Positions 22,587 through 33,125 of a DNA stretch of 64,000 bases are shown in pieces (positions within the stretch are counted from its first letter, which is position 1; each line of letters opens with the position of its first letter). The position numbers and the translations under genes were made by a program. The notes below the pieces were generated by a model. That model searched no databases. It was given only the letters and a program-made list of their open reading frames with translations, and was not told where the DNA came from. Where the stretch lies: assembly GCA_963662155.1 (NCBI GenBank), contig OY759265.1, positions 13,063,929 through 13,127,928 on the forward strand, read 5' to 3'. Origin of the DNA: Lamellibrachia columna. Taxonomy: Eukaryota; Annelida; Polychaeta; Sabellida; Siboglinidae.

Positions 22587-24135
22587 TCTACTAGAACGTT
22601 GGCCGTGTAATTGATATCAACAACCCTACAAAACCCTGTCTTAGGAATACAACACACTCCAAGTGGAAAAGGTTTATTATATTGGCAATAGTATCATCGA
22701 ACAGTTGTGATAACTGGTATGTATGTTTATTATCTATGCATCTAGCAATTCCCACCGCCGTTACTTTGTTAACTGTTACGTTAGCCAACAATAAGCCAAA
22801 ACGCATAGAAAGTGTCCCGTCTCCTTGCCAGCAACAGTCTAGCAAAATTTTCGTGCGACTAATACACAGTCATGAGTTGCATCAGAAGCAGAAAAACATA
22901 GTTGTCACTAATAAGTAATCTGTCCCAATACATTAACCAAAACTCCATATGAAATGATCAATCGTTTGTAGAATGAATAAAATATGTATCAGAATTAAAA
23001 CCATATCAAATATGTGTACTCCGTAGTATAGATATTATTTATCTACAAAGCCAAATAATGTTTATACACAAACCTTCCGCATTCTGGTAGGTCACAAAGT
23101 CCCTGTTTATAATGCTCCTTTTGTTAGTAGCTGTCTCGAATCATCTCTTTCTTCACCAATTTCGTCCGACTGGCTGTCAACGCAATGCATTTCTACCTAT
23201 CTAGATGAGATCAGCTTTTACAGAGAACACCACAGGAAGCACGCAGCGTGTGCTATTGATATACAACGTATGTTGAAGCAGATAACATGCACTCCAACAC
23301 GGATGTAGCTCACGAAATGCTATCTTGCACACTCCTCCATATTTCTCCAATTGATCATTCTTCGGTCATGGTAGGCCGTACACCGTATACCAATTTTTGG
23401 AAGAAGAATCACCAACTTCGCATGGATTGCTATATAAGACACGCTAAATGCAAGAACTCCCCGCATGCTGGCTGGTAAACAGGAATGAACCATTGTGGTC
23501 TGTTGTCTGTGCTGGCGGAAGTAATCAACGAACTACGACACGCATTGTCCATGCGCTCGGACGGCGTTGTCCTGTTTGCATAACATAATCTATTGCAGCA
23601 CCACGCCTTGACACCTGTCAACGCCCTGAATGACGTTGTAATCCTCACTTAGAAGCGCAATTTCTATGTCGCAATTATTCTGGTATACTAATTGTATCGA
23701 CACATGCGTGTTGTTCTATTGAGGATACGTAATCGTTCTGTTTACAGCAATTTTCTCAATATGGTTACACCAAAAAATAATAGTATGCATCAGTTAGTGT
23801 ACGTTCAGTGTTCAAAGTGTTTTACACTTCACCCCTAGCACACCTGTTGATTCCAACTCCATCTCGACTTCTCTGGGAAGCACTCAGTCATGCTGCAGTT
23901 ACTGCTCGAAGACCATTCGTACGTGTAATCACAACTGCATATAGCCAGATACTCATTTATACAAACGAATGAGCTGTGGCAACGTTCGGTGAAGCAAATT
24001 GCCAAAGCTTCGAAACGGCAGCAAGACGGTTCAAGCTAGGGTTTTCACAACTGTGAGCCTGACGTTCTATCTGGAACGTTATCACGCCCCATTCGATGGG
24101 AGAGAAGGAGAAGGGTCAGAGAAAAATTTGGTATT

Positions 24136-26286
24136 GGATCACATTTTAAAAGTTGTAGATGCTTGTTAAAATTAATGTTCTTTTCTGAAAGGAATGTACA
24201 TTTGTGGCTGAGGATTTGCAGGGTGTAGAGTTTCCTCCAGTATTCCACCACCAAATTAACAAAACCGGGTAACTACATACATAATTTCTATGCATCAAAG
24301 TGTTATTTATGCAGTGTGTTAATGCTAACTCATTATGTTTCCCCTTTATACACTAGTATTTAAATTTTCTCATGTATCACTTGAATTGGCTTGCTTTTGA
24401 TACCAATTGGCGCTGTAAAAATACCCAAACTGAAGCTATTTTACTTTTCTCTGCATGTTATATGTATGCTTGCGGACATACCGAAAATATATAGATACAT
24501 AGTCTAATGCATAGGTCCATTTGGCTGCAGGTTACCAGATAAATATTTTGTAGATTTGCAGAAGCCACCATTTGTCATTAACTTACCACACTAAAAGAGG
24601 AAATTCTATTGTCTAGGCCTTCCCTCCAATTCACATGTGCCTGAATGACCAGGTAACTCCAGTTGGTACAGACAGTATTAATGTCGAGAGATATTCTCCC
24701 TCCCATTCATACATACCTTAACCTTATCTCTGTCAGACTAATCACTGGAATGGTGACTGCCTTTTGGAAATGCCTGAGTAACGTGGGTTTGAACTATACA
24801 GTAATACCTACTGTTAAATAAGCACTTAATTGAGAGTTAATTTGGAATTTGTCAATAAAATTAAATAAAATTACCCCTGTTTTGTGAAGTTAATTTAGCC
24901 TTTACCTTTTCTTGTTAATCAATTAATTAAATTTAATTAATTGAGTTATTTAAATTAACAATTGAAATTAAACCATGACTCTCATCTACTGTTTCATAGT
25001 GACAGGTGAATGTCTGTCTTGTCATCTCCTGTCTCATAGTGACATGTTAGTGTTTATTTTGTAATCTCCTGTCTCATGGTGACTAATTAATTTTTTTTTT
25101 AAGGAAATTACTTTAGTTATTGCATCTTAGGAACAGTGTTATTATCATCAAACAAATGTGAACATTGCGTTGACTTATAAAAGAAATATGTTTTGTAACT
25201 TTGTTGGAAAAAGATGTGCTTATACAATATTTATATACCAAGACATTCGTTTATGGGGTATTTGATCACATTTTAAAAGTTGTAGATGCTTGTTAAAATT
25301 AATGTTCTTTTCTGAAAGGAATGTAAATTTGTGGCTGAGGATTTGCAGGGTGTGGAGTTTCCTCCAGTATTCCACCACCAAATTAACAAAACCGGGTAAC
25401 TACATACATAATTTCTATGCATCAAAGTGTTATTTATGCAATGTGTTAATGCTAACTCAATAGGTTTCCCCTTTATACACTAGTATTTAAATATTTATAC
25501 ACAATTTTTTTATGTATCACTTGAATTGGCTTGCTTTTGATACCAGTTGGCGCTGTAAAAAGATCCCAAACTGAAGCTATTTTATTTTTCTGTGCATGAT
25601 ATATGTATGCTTGCGGACATACCGAAAATATATAGATACATAGTCTAATGTATAGGTCCATTTGGCTGCAGGTTACCAGCCAAGTATTTTGCAGATTTGC
25701 AGTAGCCACCATTTGTCATCAACTTACCACACTAAAAGAGGACATTCTATTGTCTAGGCCGTCCCTCCAATTCACATGTGCCTGAATGACCAGGTAACTC
25801 CAGTTGGTACAGACAGTATTAATGTCGAGAGATATTCTCCCTCCCATTCATACATACCTTAACCTTATCTCTGTCAGACTAATCACTGGAATGGTGACTG
25901 CCTTTTGGAAATGCCTGAGTAACATGGGTGTGAACTATACAGTAATACCTACTGTTAAATGAGCACTTAATTGAGAGTTAATTTGGAATTTGTCAATTAA
26001 ATAGAATAAAATTACCCCCTATTGGTGAAGCTAATTTAGCCTTTACCTTTTCTTGTAAATCAATTAATTAAATTAAATTAATTGAGTTAATTAAATTAAC
26101 AATTGAAATTAACCCATGACTGTCATGTCCTGTTTCATAGTGACAGGTTAATGTATGTCTTGTCATCGCCTGTCTCATAGCGACATGTTAGTGTTAATTT
26201 TGTAATCTCCTGTCTCATGGTGACTAATTAATTTTTTTTTTAAAGGAAATTACTTTAGTTATTGCATCTTAGGAACAGTGTTATTA
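24136..26286. repeat. 1.13 kb tandem duplication, two units
   Basis: The landmark gatcacattttaaaagttgt occurs at about 24,136 and 25,264, a period of 1,128 bases. Each unit contains about 700 bases of matched non-coding DNA and an (AATTAA)-rich block (24,830-24,970 and 25,965-26,110). Each also has two to three 40-base tcatctcctgtctcatagtg motifs and the ending taaggaaattactttagttattgc. No coding region is supported. Confidence 0.92.
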
Positions 26287-26527
26287 TCATCTCCTGACTC
26301 ATGGTGACATATTTATGTCTGTCTTGTCATCTCCTGTCTCATAGTGACATGTTTATGTCTGTTATGTCATCTCCTGTCTCATAGTGACAGGTTCGTGTTT
26401 GTCTTGTCATCTACTGTCTCATAGTGACATATTAGTGTATGTCTGGTCAACTCCTGTCTCATAATGACAGATTAGTGTCTGTCTTTTCATATCCTGTCTC
26501 ATAGTGACAGGTTCGTGACATTTCTAA
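26287..26527. repeat. 40-bp minisatellite, about 6 units
   Basis: The unit starts tcatctcctgtctcatagtg, continues acatgtttatgtctgt, and has a period of exactly 40 bases at 26,287, 26,327, 26,367 and onward. The same motif occurs two to three times inside each 1.13 kb unit, so the array looks like an expansion from the end of the second unit. Confidence 0.9.
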
Positions 26528-27229
26528 AGGCTCTTTACACCCCAATCTTACAGATATGCAACAGTGTCAAAATCAGAATATAATCGTATTATAACGTTAG
26601 ATATCACACGTTCCTAAACCAAATTTACTCAATCAGCTGCGTTTACCTTGCTTAACATTGAACAAATCAAGATGACGGATGTAAACTGTAGTCGTTAAAA
26701 CTCGCGAAACCCAAATCATCCCCAACACAACTAAAAATAGTGCATGTATTTAAATTTCAATATACTGTGTATTAGTTATAAATATAAACTAGATACACTT
26801 AGCTTAGAATTTATAATCCTACCCTGTTTTTATCACATCTTGTACTAAGAAACAGGCCCTTCTTCGGGTGCTTTATTGCCACCCCTGTATTTTCATATAC
26901 CCAGAGTTCCTGAGTCAGCCGAGGACCACAGACATAACACACATCTAGATTTCCTACTGACTATCTGTCTATGTTCGCACTAGCCCAAACAGTGCACATG
27001 CACTTTTAAACAGTTTAGTACATATTTGATCTAATGTGACTTTAGCCCTCTAAAGGCAAGTTATAGCAAACATCTACTAATACATACTTTCACAAGAAAA
27101 TTCAAAACCACTTTATTTTACACCACTCTCGCCTCTGTACCTGTATCAAATTGCCACCAACAATGAGGATTCCACAACAACATTCTCAGCCATGCTGACA
27201 AGAAACCTGCCACCATTCCCAACGTTCTC
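26528..27229. other. Non-coding, possibly LINE 5' region
   Basis: No ORF is supported. Because it lies directly upstream of the LINE ORF at 27,230, part of it may be that element's 5' untranslated region. The boundary cannot be set from sequence alone. Confidence 0.4.
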
Positions 27230-29075
27230 AACCACAAAGAAAAAACAAAATGATGCCAACTAAGCCCTATACCCTATCTCTATTATATATGTGTGGCCTT
27301 ATAATACAAGCAGGGTACATTCACACAAACCCTGGTCCCACCCCAGATCCCTCTCCAAAATATCCATGTGGCACCTGCAGCCATGAGGTACATGATCACC
27401 ACCATGCCATACAGTGTGATCAATGTGACAGTTCGTACCATACTGCATGTGTCCAAATTAATGACACCACATAAGAACAATTAAAATATCGTAGTGTGCT
27501 TTGGTTCTGTTCTTGCTGTGGATTGCCAAACTATTCTGTGTATCTATTCACCAGCAACATTAATACTCCAAACCCTAACTCAGTCCTTGAGTCACTTCCA
27601 CACAGCAGTGACTACACAAATATCTCTGATGATACGAATCCTACATTTGCACCAAATCCAGCTAATACGTCTACTCCTGACCGAGCAAAGATAACAAGTA
27701 AACCTAAACTGCTGATAAACTGCATTCAGCATCAAGAGCACTAACAAAGTATCCCTATGGCAGGCAACAATAAACTCAACAAACCCTGACATAATCTTTC
27801 TAGTTAAAATCAAACTCAACTCAAGTATCCCCACATACTATGTGCTCCCCACAAATTCTTAAGCAATCCAAAAATATCGTAACATATAGCTTATAGCACT
27901 CCGAAATGACATTATAGCAGCCCCCAAGACAAACTAAACACAACCTGTGAAATTATTTGATCAAAAATACACTCAGTGCATAAAAAAGCTATATATCTAT
28001 CTGGCATCCTACTACAGACCTCCAAATGACTACACATCTCTAGAAGCCTTACATGAATCTCTCTCCATTCTATACCGTAGCTACAAGATACCCCATCTGT
28101 CATTCTAGCTGGAGATCTAAACCTTCCTGACATTGACTGAGAGAATGTGTGTGCAACAAACCAACAAACAACTGTGAAACATAACAAACTAATTGAAATA
28201 GTTGTGGAATTTGGACTAGTTAATATAGTAAATGAACCCAACCGATTAGATTCCGGAAATATATTAGACCTAGTACTTACATCAAACCCATTCCTTATTT
28301 CCACCATAAACACAGTGGCTGGCATGAGTGATCATGAAGCCATTCTCAGAAAAAACAAACCACCACACAAAGTATACAACTACAGATCTGCAAACTGGGA
28401 ATCCCTTGAAGCGAAATGCACCCAGCTTGCTCAGCAGTACTTTACTCGAAAACCAGATAAACAAGATGTAAACTCAAATTGGGACTTCTTTCATAAACAC
28501 TACACTAACCTGATAGGAGAATCCATCGCTAGCCCCATGACAAAATCTAAACAACACCTACACTGAACCACAAGAAGCATTATTAGCCTACAGAGAAAAA
28601 GGGACAAAACTCATGCTAAAGCCAAAAAAACATTGGGAAAATTTAAGAAAATTATCCACCAAAGAAGTGACCAAATCCTATAACGGTTACATTAACAACA
28701 TGGGAAAAAGTTTGACGACAAATCCAAAACAATGTTGGTCTTTCATCAGACAAAACAAAATAAAACAAAAAATCTTGGCATTCCAGTACTAAAAGTAAAT
28801 AACGACTTGAAAACAGCCGACCATGACAAAGCAAATGCTCTCAATGACCTCTTCAAATCAGTTTTTTACAAATGAACAACTTCCTATCCCAACAAAAGGC
28901 CCATCACCATCTCCCTCAATTCAAACCCTAGAAATCGGAGCGGCATCATAAAACAGCTTGTAGCTCTAAACTCCAACAAAGCGCCAGGGCCATCCGACAT
29001 TCCTGCAAAAATACTAAAGAAAACTGCTAAAGAGATATCCCCCATAATACAGCACATTTTTAGACAGATGTTAAA
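27230..29075 (+). mobile_element. Decayed CR1-type LINE with PHD finger, 3' part missing
   Basis: The N-terminus reads AGYIHTNPGPTP, then a Cys/His zinc finger (CGTCSHEV...HAIQCDQCDSSYH), an in-frame TAA at about 27,472, and WFCSCCGLPNYS. This is the usual start of PHD-bearing CR1-like LINE proteins. An endonuclease follows in pieces: TNPDIIF, a LYIYLASYYRPPND piece, LAGDLNLPDID near 28,110-28,140, LDLVLTSNPFLIS, and the SDHEAI motif at 28,330. A linker and only the first RT block (KAPGPSDIPAKILKKTAKEI, near 28,990) come next. All later RT blocks are absent. Several stops and frame changes show that it is dead. Confidence 0.8.
28147..28566 (+). pseudogene. LINE endonuclease C-terminal piece
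   Basis: This is an open 139-codon stretch of the above element. It contains FGLVNIVNEPNRLDSGNILD, a LVLTSNP block and GMSDHEAI, the conserved Ser-Asp-His of apurinic-like LINE endonucleases. A linker rich in Lys and Gln follows. It is bounded by stops that are part of the element's decay. Confidence 0.75.
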
Positions 29076-29553
29076 ATAAAGTTGCACAACTTGTGTAAAG
29101 GAGACTTTGAAATGAGAAGCACTGGTATATTGAACAGTTATAGTTATCCAATAACAGAGGTTCTGATACATTCATTCACCAACATAATTGGTAATTTCAT
29201 GTGTTGGCTAGCTGATTGGTTGTTTTAATACGTTTATGGATAACTTTTTTGAACAACTCATTGATGAATATATTGATTATTGTAATGTTGGATTATTAAA
29301 CTATTAGAGTTTATCATCCATTAAATTTCTTGACCAATTCGTCAGTCAGGTTACCATTGATTTAATATATCAATGGTTAAGTTCCATGGTTAAGTTCCAA
29401 CATGGTTAAGTTCCAACATAACAGTTTTCTTGATGTGTTTGTGTGACATGTGGGTTACAGCTGAAGTGTTTGTGTTTGTGTGACAGATGTTTCTCAACTG
29501 AGTCTGGCTCTTGATGGTATGTTGACTTATACTCCGTGTGCCAACTGCTACAG
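29076..29553. other. AT-rich spacer, nothing supported
   Basis: There is a short local repeat (catggttaagttcca, three times at about 29,380-29,420). No gene is seen. Confidence 0.5.
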
Positions 29554-30083
29554 GGAAACTGCTACTTCACTGTGTGGGAACACAGGACTGATGAGGAGCC
29601 AGCACTCTTTGTTGAAGGCAAGTTGTTAGTCATCATAAGGAATACATCAGATTCTCCTACTCTTCAGATGTTTGAGAGAGGATGTGGTGTCTTTCCCCAT
29701 CATCTGTCACCATGGTAACAATGCAAGAAAACAGTGGGAAGTATTCATCTTCCCCAGATATGGCTTACATCCTTCCTGCTTATAATCCTGACAACAGTGA
29801 TGATGTATCACTGAAGTTTGATCCACCTCAACATGGTAATCTGACGCTGTGCCGCCAAGTAAAGATCATCAACCTCATTGAACAAGACTGCTCACAGCCC
29901 TGCGATATAAGGCACCCTCTGTGGAATAAACTCACCAAACTAATTTCTGATTCGGTCACTATACTGGAGGTGTCACTGCCAAACACATGTGGTACGGATT
30001 TTGCAACATGCAAGCTAGCCTGGGTTGTCACAATGTTCAAATACAGGCCGTTTGAAGGTTACTTTGGTGAAGATGTCATTAAG
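29554..30083 (+). pseudogene. Unrecognised gene, one or two exons, probably disrupted
   Basis: A 64-base piece at 29,554-29,617 has the acceptor ctgctacag and a GC-type donor (gaag|gcaagt); it reads GNCYFTVWEHRTDEEPALF. A second piece starts after a strong acceptor (ctcctactcttcag) at 29,668 and ends at the donor gtaagg after 30,083. In its second half a frame of about 115 codons is open (MAYILPAYNPDNSDDVSLKF, HGNLTLCRQVKIINLIEQDC, MFKYRPFEGYFGEDVIK). At its start only another frame is open (CHHGNNARKQWEVFIF), so a frameshift near 29,730-29,790 is likely. No family is recognised. Confidence 0.4.
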
Positions 30084-30280
30084 GTAAGGCACATCTTGAG
30101 ATGTTATATGAATTATTCAAAATTGTACAAACTTGTCAAAAGGTATCGTTACTTGCATTAATGTAATGTTGACCAATCATCAATACTGGACTTTATGTGG
30201 TCCGACTAACTGGTTACGGTTTATGCCATCCTGTTTTATGTTTTATGTAGTACGACTAACTGGTTACAGCCATATATCTG

Positions 30281-30906
30281 CGTGTAGTGTCTCCAGCCAT
30301 GTGTCTGTGTGTGGTGTCTCCAGCCAAGTGTATGTGTGTGGTGTCTCCAGCCATGTATCTTTGTGTGGTGTCTCCAGCCATATGTATGTGTGTGGTGTTT
30401 CCAACCATGTGTCTGTCCCAACCATGTGTTAGTGTGTGGTGTCTCCAACCATGTGTTAGTGTGTGGTGTCTCCAGCCATGTGTTAATGTGTGGGGTTTCC
30501 AGTTATGTGTCTGTGTGTGGTGTCTCCAGCCATGTGTCTGTGTGTGGTGTCTTCAACCATGTTTTAATGTGTGGTGTCTCCAGCCATCAGTCTGTGTGAA
30601 TTGCCTCCAGCCATATATCTCCAGCCTGATATGTGTTTGTGTGTTGTGCCTCCAACCATGTGTCTGTGTGTGGTATCTCCAGTCATCTGTCTGTGCGTGG
30701 TGTCTCCAGCCATCTGTCTGTGCGTGGGGTCTCCAGCCATCTGTCTGTGCGTGGTGTCTCCAGCCATCTGTCTGTGTGTGGTGTCTCCAGCCATCTGTCT
30801 GTGTGTGGTGTCTCCAGCCATCTGTCTGTGCGTGGCATCTCCAGCCATCTGTCTGTGTGTGGTGTCTCCAGCTATATGTATGTGTGTGGTATTTCCAGCC
30901 ATGTGT
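30281..30906. repeat. 27-bp minisatellite, more than 20 units
   Basis: The repeat is gtgtctccagccatctgtct plus gtgtgtg, 27 bases, with substitutions. Because 27 is divisible by three and few stops occur, long ORFs appear in several frames on both strands (Cys/Val/Trp-rich on plus, His/Thr/Gly-rich on minus). These are artefacts of the repeat. A direct repeat gactaactggttac occurs twice just upstream (30,205 and 30,254). Confidence 0.95.
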
Positions 30907-31491
30907 CAAATATCAGAATAATTGTGCAACAATTCAATTGCGAATTTTTGCTACCCACTATTACAAAAATGACACATAATATTTTATCTATAGTTGCAGG
31001 CGGAAAGGGCAGGGAAATTAACATGGGCAAGATGACCCAAAATCTACAATTTTCAAGCTAACTGATAAAAATGTTCACAGCTTATGGCATGCAATTTTAG
31101 GGAGGGAGCTCGAGCCTGGTGAGACCATCAGTATATCATAATTTTATGGTTTTGTGAAAGCCCTGTAGCAACTGTGGTAGATTTATACCACCTGCAGACC
31201 AAAAACCAGACAAGTCTATTAAAAATAAGACAGTGCCTGATATATGAAGCCAAAAGACAGTGGAAATGTGAATGAAAACATCATTAATATTTGTAAAGAA
31301 TTGTGTCATGAATGTCTGTCTTTACCAACATAAGTATTAGTACTTTTATATACCATACAAGAAAATAGATCACAATTGTATTTCTCTCAGCATTATTACC
31401 ACTATATCTTTGGCGTGTAGTCTCTATGTCAGCAAATATACATAATTATTATGAACTTTCTTTTTGCATAAATGATTATTCTACATTCCAG
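30907..31491. other. Spacer, nothing supported
   Basis: Only short ORFs and low-complexity stretches are present. Confidence 0.5.
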
Positions 31492-31760
31492 AGATTCAGA
31501 CAGACATGGTGGTGACATGTGACACAGGGTCACAGTACAGCTTGGATGATACCTCTGTCGACATTCAACTTGAGCCACCTTGTCTAATGTCTAAACCCAA
31601 GAAGACTCCAGGTGATGATGTCCCATTAGCTGAGCCACCATCGCCCTCTCCCTTCATCTTGTCGTCACCAGTACAGTCATCCAGTGACTAGAAACCATCT
31701 GACCTCTCTATTCTGGATGCTGCAGAAGAGACCAATGATGAGGAGTCAATTGATGAAGAG
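31492..31760 (+). pseudogene. Acidic Pro/Ser-rich exon with one nonsense codon
   Basis: After an acceptor (ctacattccag) the frame reads QTDMVVTCDTGSQYSLDD, then PPCLMSKPKKTPGDDVPLAE, then PPSPSPFILSSPVQSSSD. TAG stands at 31,689-31,691. The same frame continues as KPSDLSILDAAEETNDEESI and DEE up to a gttagt donor. TAG may be a mutated TGG or another sense codon. The product looks like a disordered acidic tail. No family is recognised, and the phase does not join it to the 30,083 donor. Confidence 0.45.
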
Positions 31761-31822
31761 TTAGTATTATTGTGTACATTTTTGGTTTTCCATTCCTCTG
31801 AGATTTTCAATACAACATTAGT

Positions 31823-32050
31823 GTGGCACGGTAGTCGTGTGATAGAGCGCCGAGCTTTTGGTCGAAGGGACCGGGGTTTGATACCCCCTCCGCCGTTTCA
31901 TAGCTTGGGCAATTTCGTTTACCCCACTTTGCCTGTGTCTTTCGGAAGAGACAGTAAAAGCCATTGGTCCCTTCTATCTGGTGTCTATGCCAGGCGAAGT
32001 AAAAGATCCCATGCAAATATTATTTATTCACCAACCAGCAAAAGCCATTA
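31823..32050 (+). mobile_element. tRNA-derived SINE
   Basis: The head has RNA polymerase III promoter elements: an A-box-like tagtcgtgtga at 31,832-31,842 and a B box ggtttgatacc at 31,875-31,885 (consensus GGTTCRANNCC). The spacing of about 32 bases between them is right for tRNA-like promoters. A non-tRNA body follows (ttcggaagagacagtaaaag, ccattggtccc, ctatgccaggcgaagtaaaa, gatcccatgc). It resembles the conserved bodies of invertebrate SINEs. The acceptor-stem pairing of a real tRNA is absent. The 3' end is uncertain. Confidence 0.65.
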
Positions 32051-33040
32051 GGGGTCAATAATATTGACTCAGCGTAGTTTAATACCATATATTCAAGGAC
32101 TACCTACGATAGTAATTATCACTAAAATCTACAACTGTAATGATGCATTTACATATAACAAATGCATTTATTAAAGTTACTGATAGTTTTGCATAAACTA
32201 CCTTGCATGGGGCAATTAACTTGAAAAGTTAATTAATTAAATTACGATTAAATCAGAAATGTTCCAATTAAATTAACCTCCCAAATTGTCCAATTAAATT
32301 AACAATTAACTTTAATTCAATTAACAATTAAATTATTTTTGGTACAAACCAAACCAGAGTGGCTTGTTCCAGGTAATGAAGCCACTACTGAATACAAATT
32401 AACATAGACATGTACATTTTTTTTTTAAAGTTTTAGCTTAGAATATACAAAAATTTTCTCATACAGAATAACCCATTTTGACATTAACTGGACAAATCTT
32501 ATAATATTCATATCTCCATACTCCTAATAAATCCTCAAAATATTGCAATATGTAATATTTGTAGTATTTTATTTTCAGGTTCTAAGGCTGCAGTAATATT
32601 GCAGGAGGAACTGTTACTCAAGAATGTGCTGCAAGATGTCAGGAAACTCACCAGACCAGGGTTAGGGTTAGGTTTTTTGCAGTCTTGTCAATAATTTTGC
32701 GACCAAACACACCAGCTTTGACATAGCAGCCTATATATGGTGACATGTTATGCTCTTCCAAAATTATATTTAATTAATTTATATTCGACAAAAAAAATTC
32801 CATTTGTTTTAGAAGTACAATTTTCTTGAGAACATGTTAAAGTAAACGAAAATACTAATATTATGAAATGTATCTTTCTATAGGATATGTTGCTAACATC
32901 TTCGACCATATTCTGAAAGGATACAGAGATGGGCCCCAATGACCACTGGTAGCGGTATTCTAGCTAATGATGGAGATGGTTCAGTTTCAGGCACAACTTT
33001 TCACACTTATACTGCATGCACACAATACTTGTGGTGGGAA
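32051..33040. other. AT-rich non-coding stretch
   Basis: This includes an (AATTAA)-rich block at 32,220-32,340 similar in style to those at 24,900 and 26,050, and two ttaggg-like units at about 32,660. No gene is supported. Confidence 0.5.
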
Positions 33041-33125
33041 AAGCGCGTGTCACCTTCTCGTGGTTCCTACTGTGGATCACGACAGCAAACTGCTGTCGTG
33101 TGAACTAAGAACAGCGCATACTGAC
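33041..33125. repeat. Dispersed repeat with perfect hairpin, copy 1
   Basis: The segment gtgtcaccttctcgtggttc... has a diverged relative at 36,551-36,640. Here it holds an uninterrupted inverted repeat cacgacagca / tgctgtcgtg with a three-base loop (about 33,077-33,099). gaactaagaacagcgc follows and is also present in the relative. Confidence 0.65.

Larger units (their letters stand above)
19587..24124. repeat. Segmental duplication, copy B (4.5 kb)
   Basis: This is the partner of 5,392-9,994. The left flank here is single-copy DNA (17,653-19,586), while copy A is flanked by an array 2 fragment. The right flank is the 1.13 kb tandem pair here and unique DNA in copy A. Both copies keep the same exon-like ORFs, minisatellite, fossil RT and promoter motifs. 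High identity means recent duplication, gene conversion or an assembly artefact (for example two haplotypes placed in tandem). Confidence 0.95.

Noticed and set aside
24975..26527. CRISPR-like array
   Set aside because: The 40-bp units are contiguous with no spacers. This is a eukaryotic minisatellite.
29668..29790. STAT-like segment (HGNN and hydrophobic context)
   Set aside because: A few residues recall the VIVHGNQ text of STAT proteins, but the flanking wording does not fit and the frame changes.
30281..30906. Cys/Trp-rich repeat protein on either strand
   Set aside because: The ORFs follow from a 27-bp repeat without stops. Several frames are open at once, and no start or splice context favours one.
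31823..31895. Functional tRNA gene
   Set aside because: A and B boxes are present, but the acceptor stem and cloverleaf pairing are not, and the sequence runs into a SINE body.
32655..32675. Telomeric repeat
   Set aside because: Only two ttaggg-like units in unrelated AT-rich DNA.
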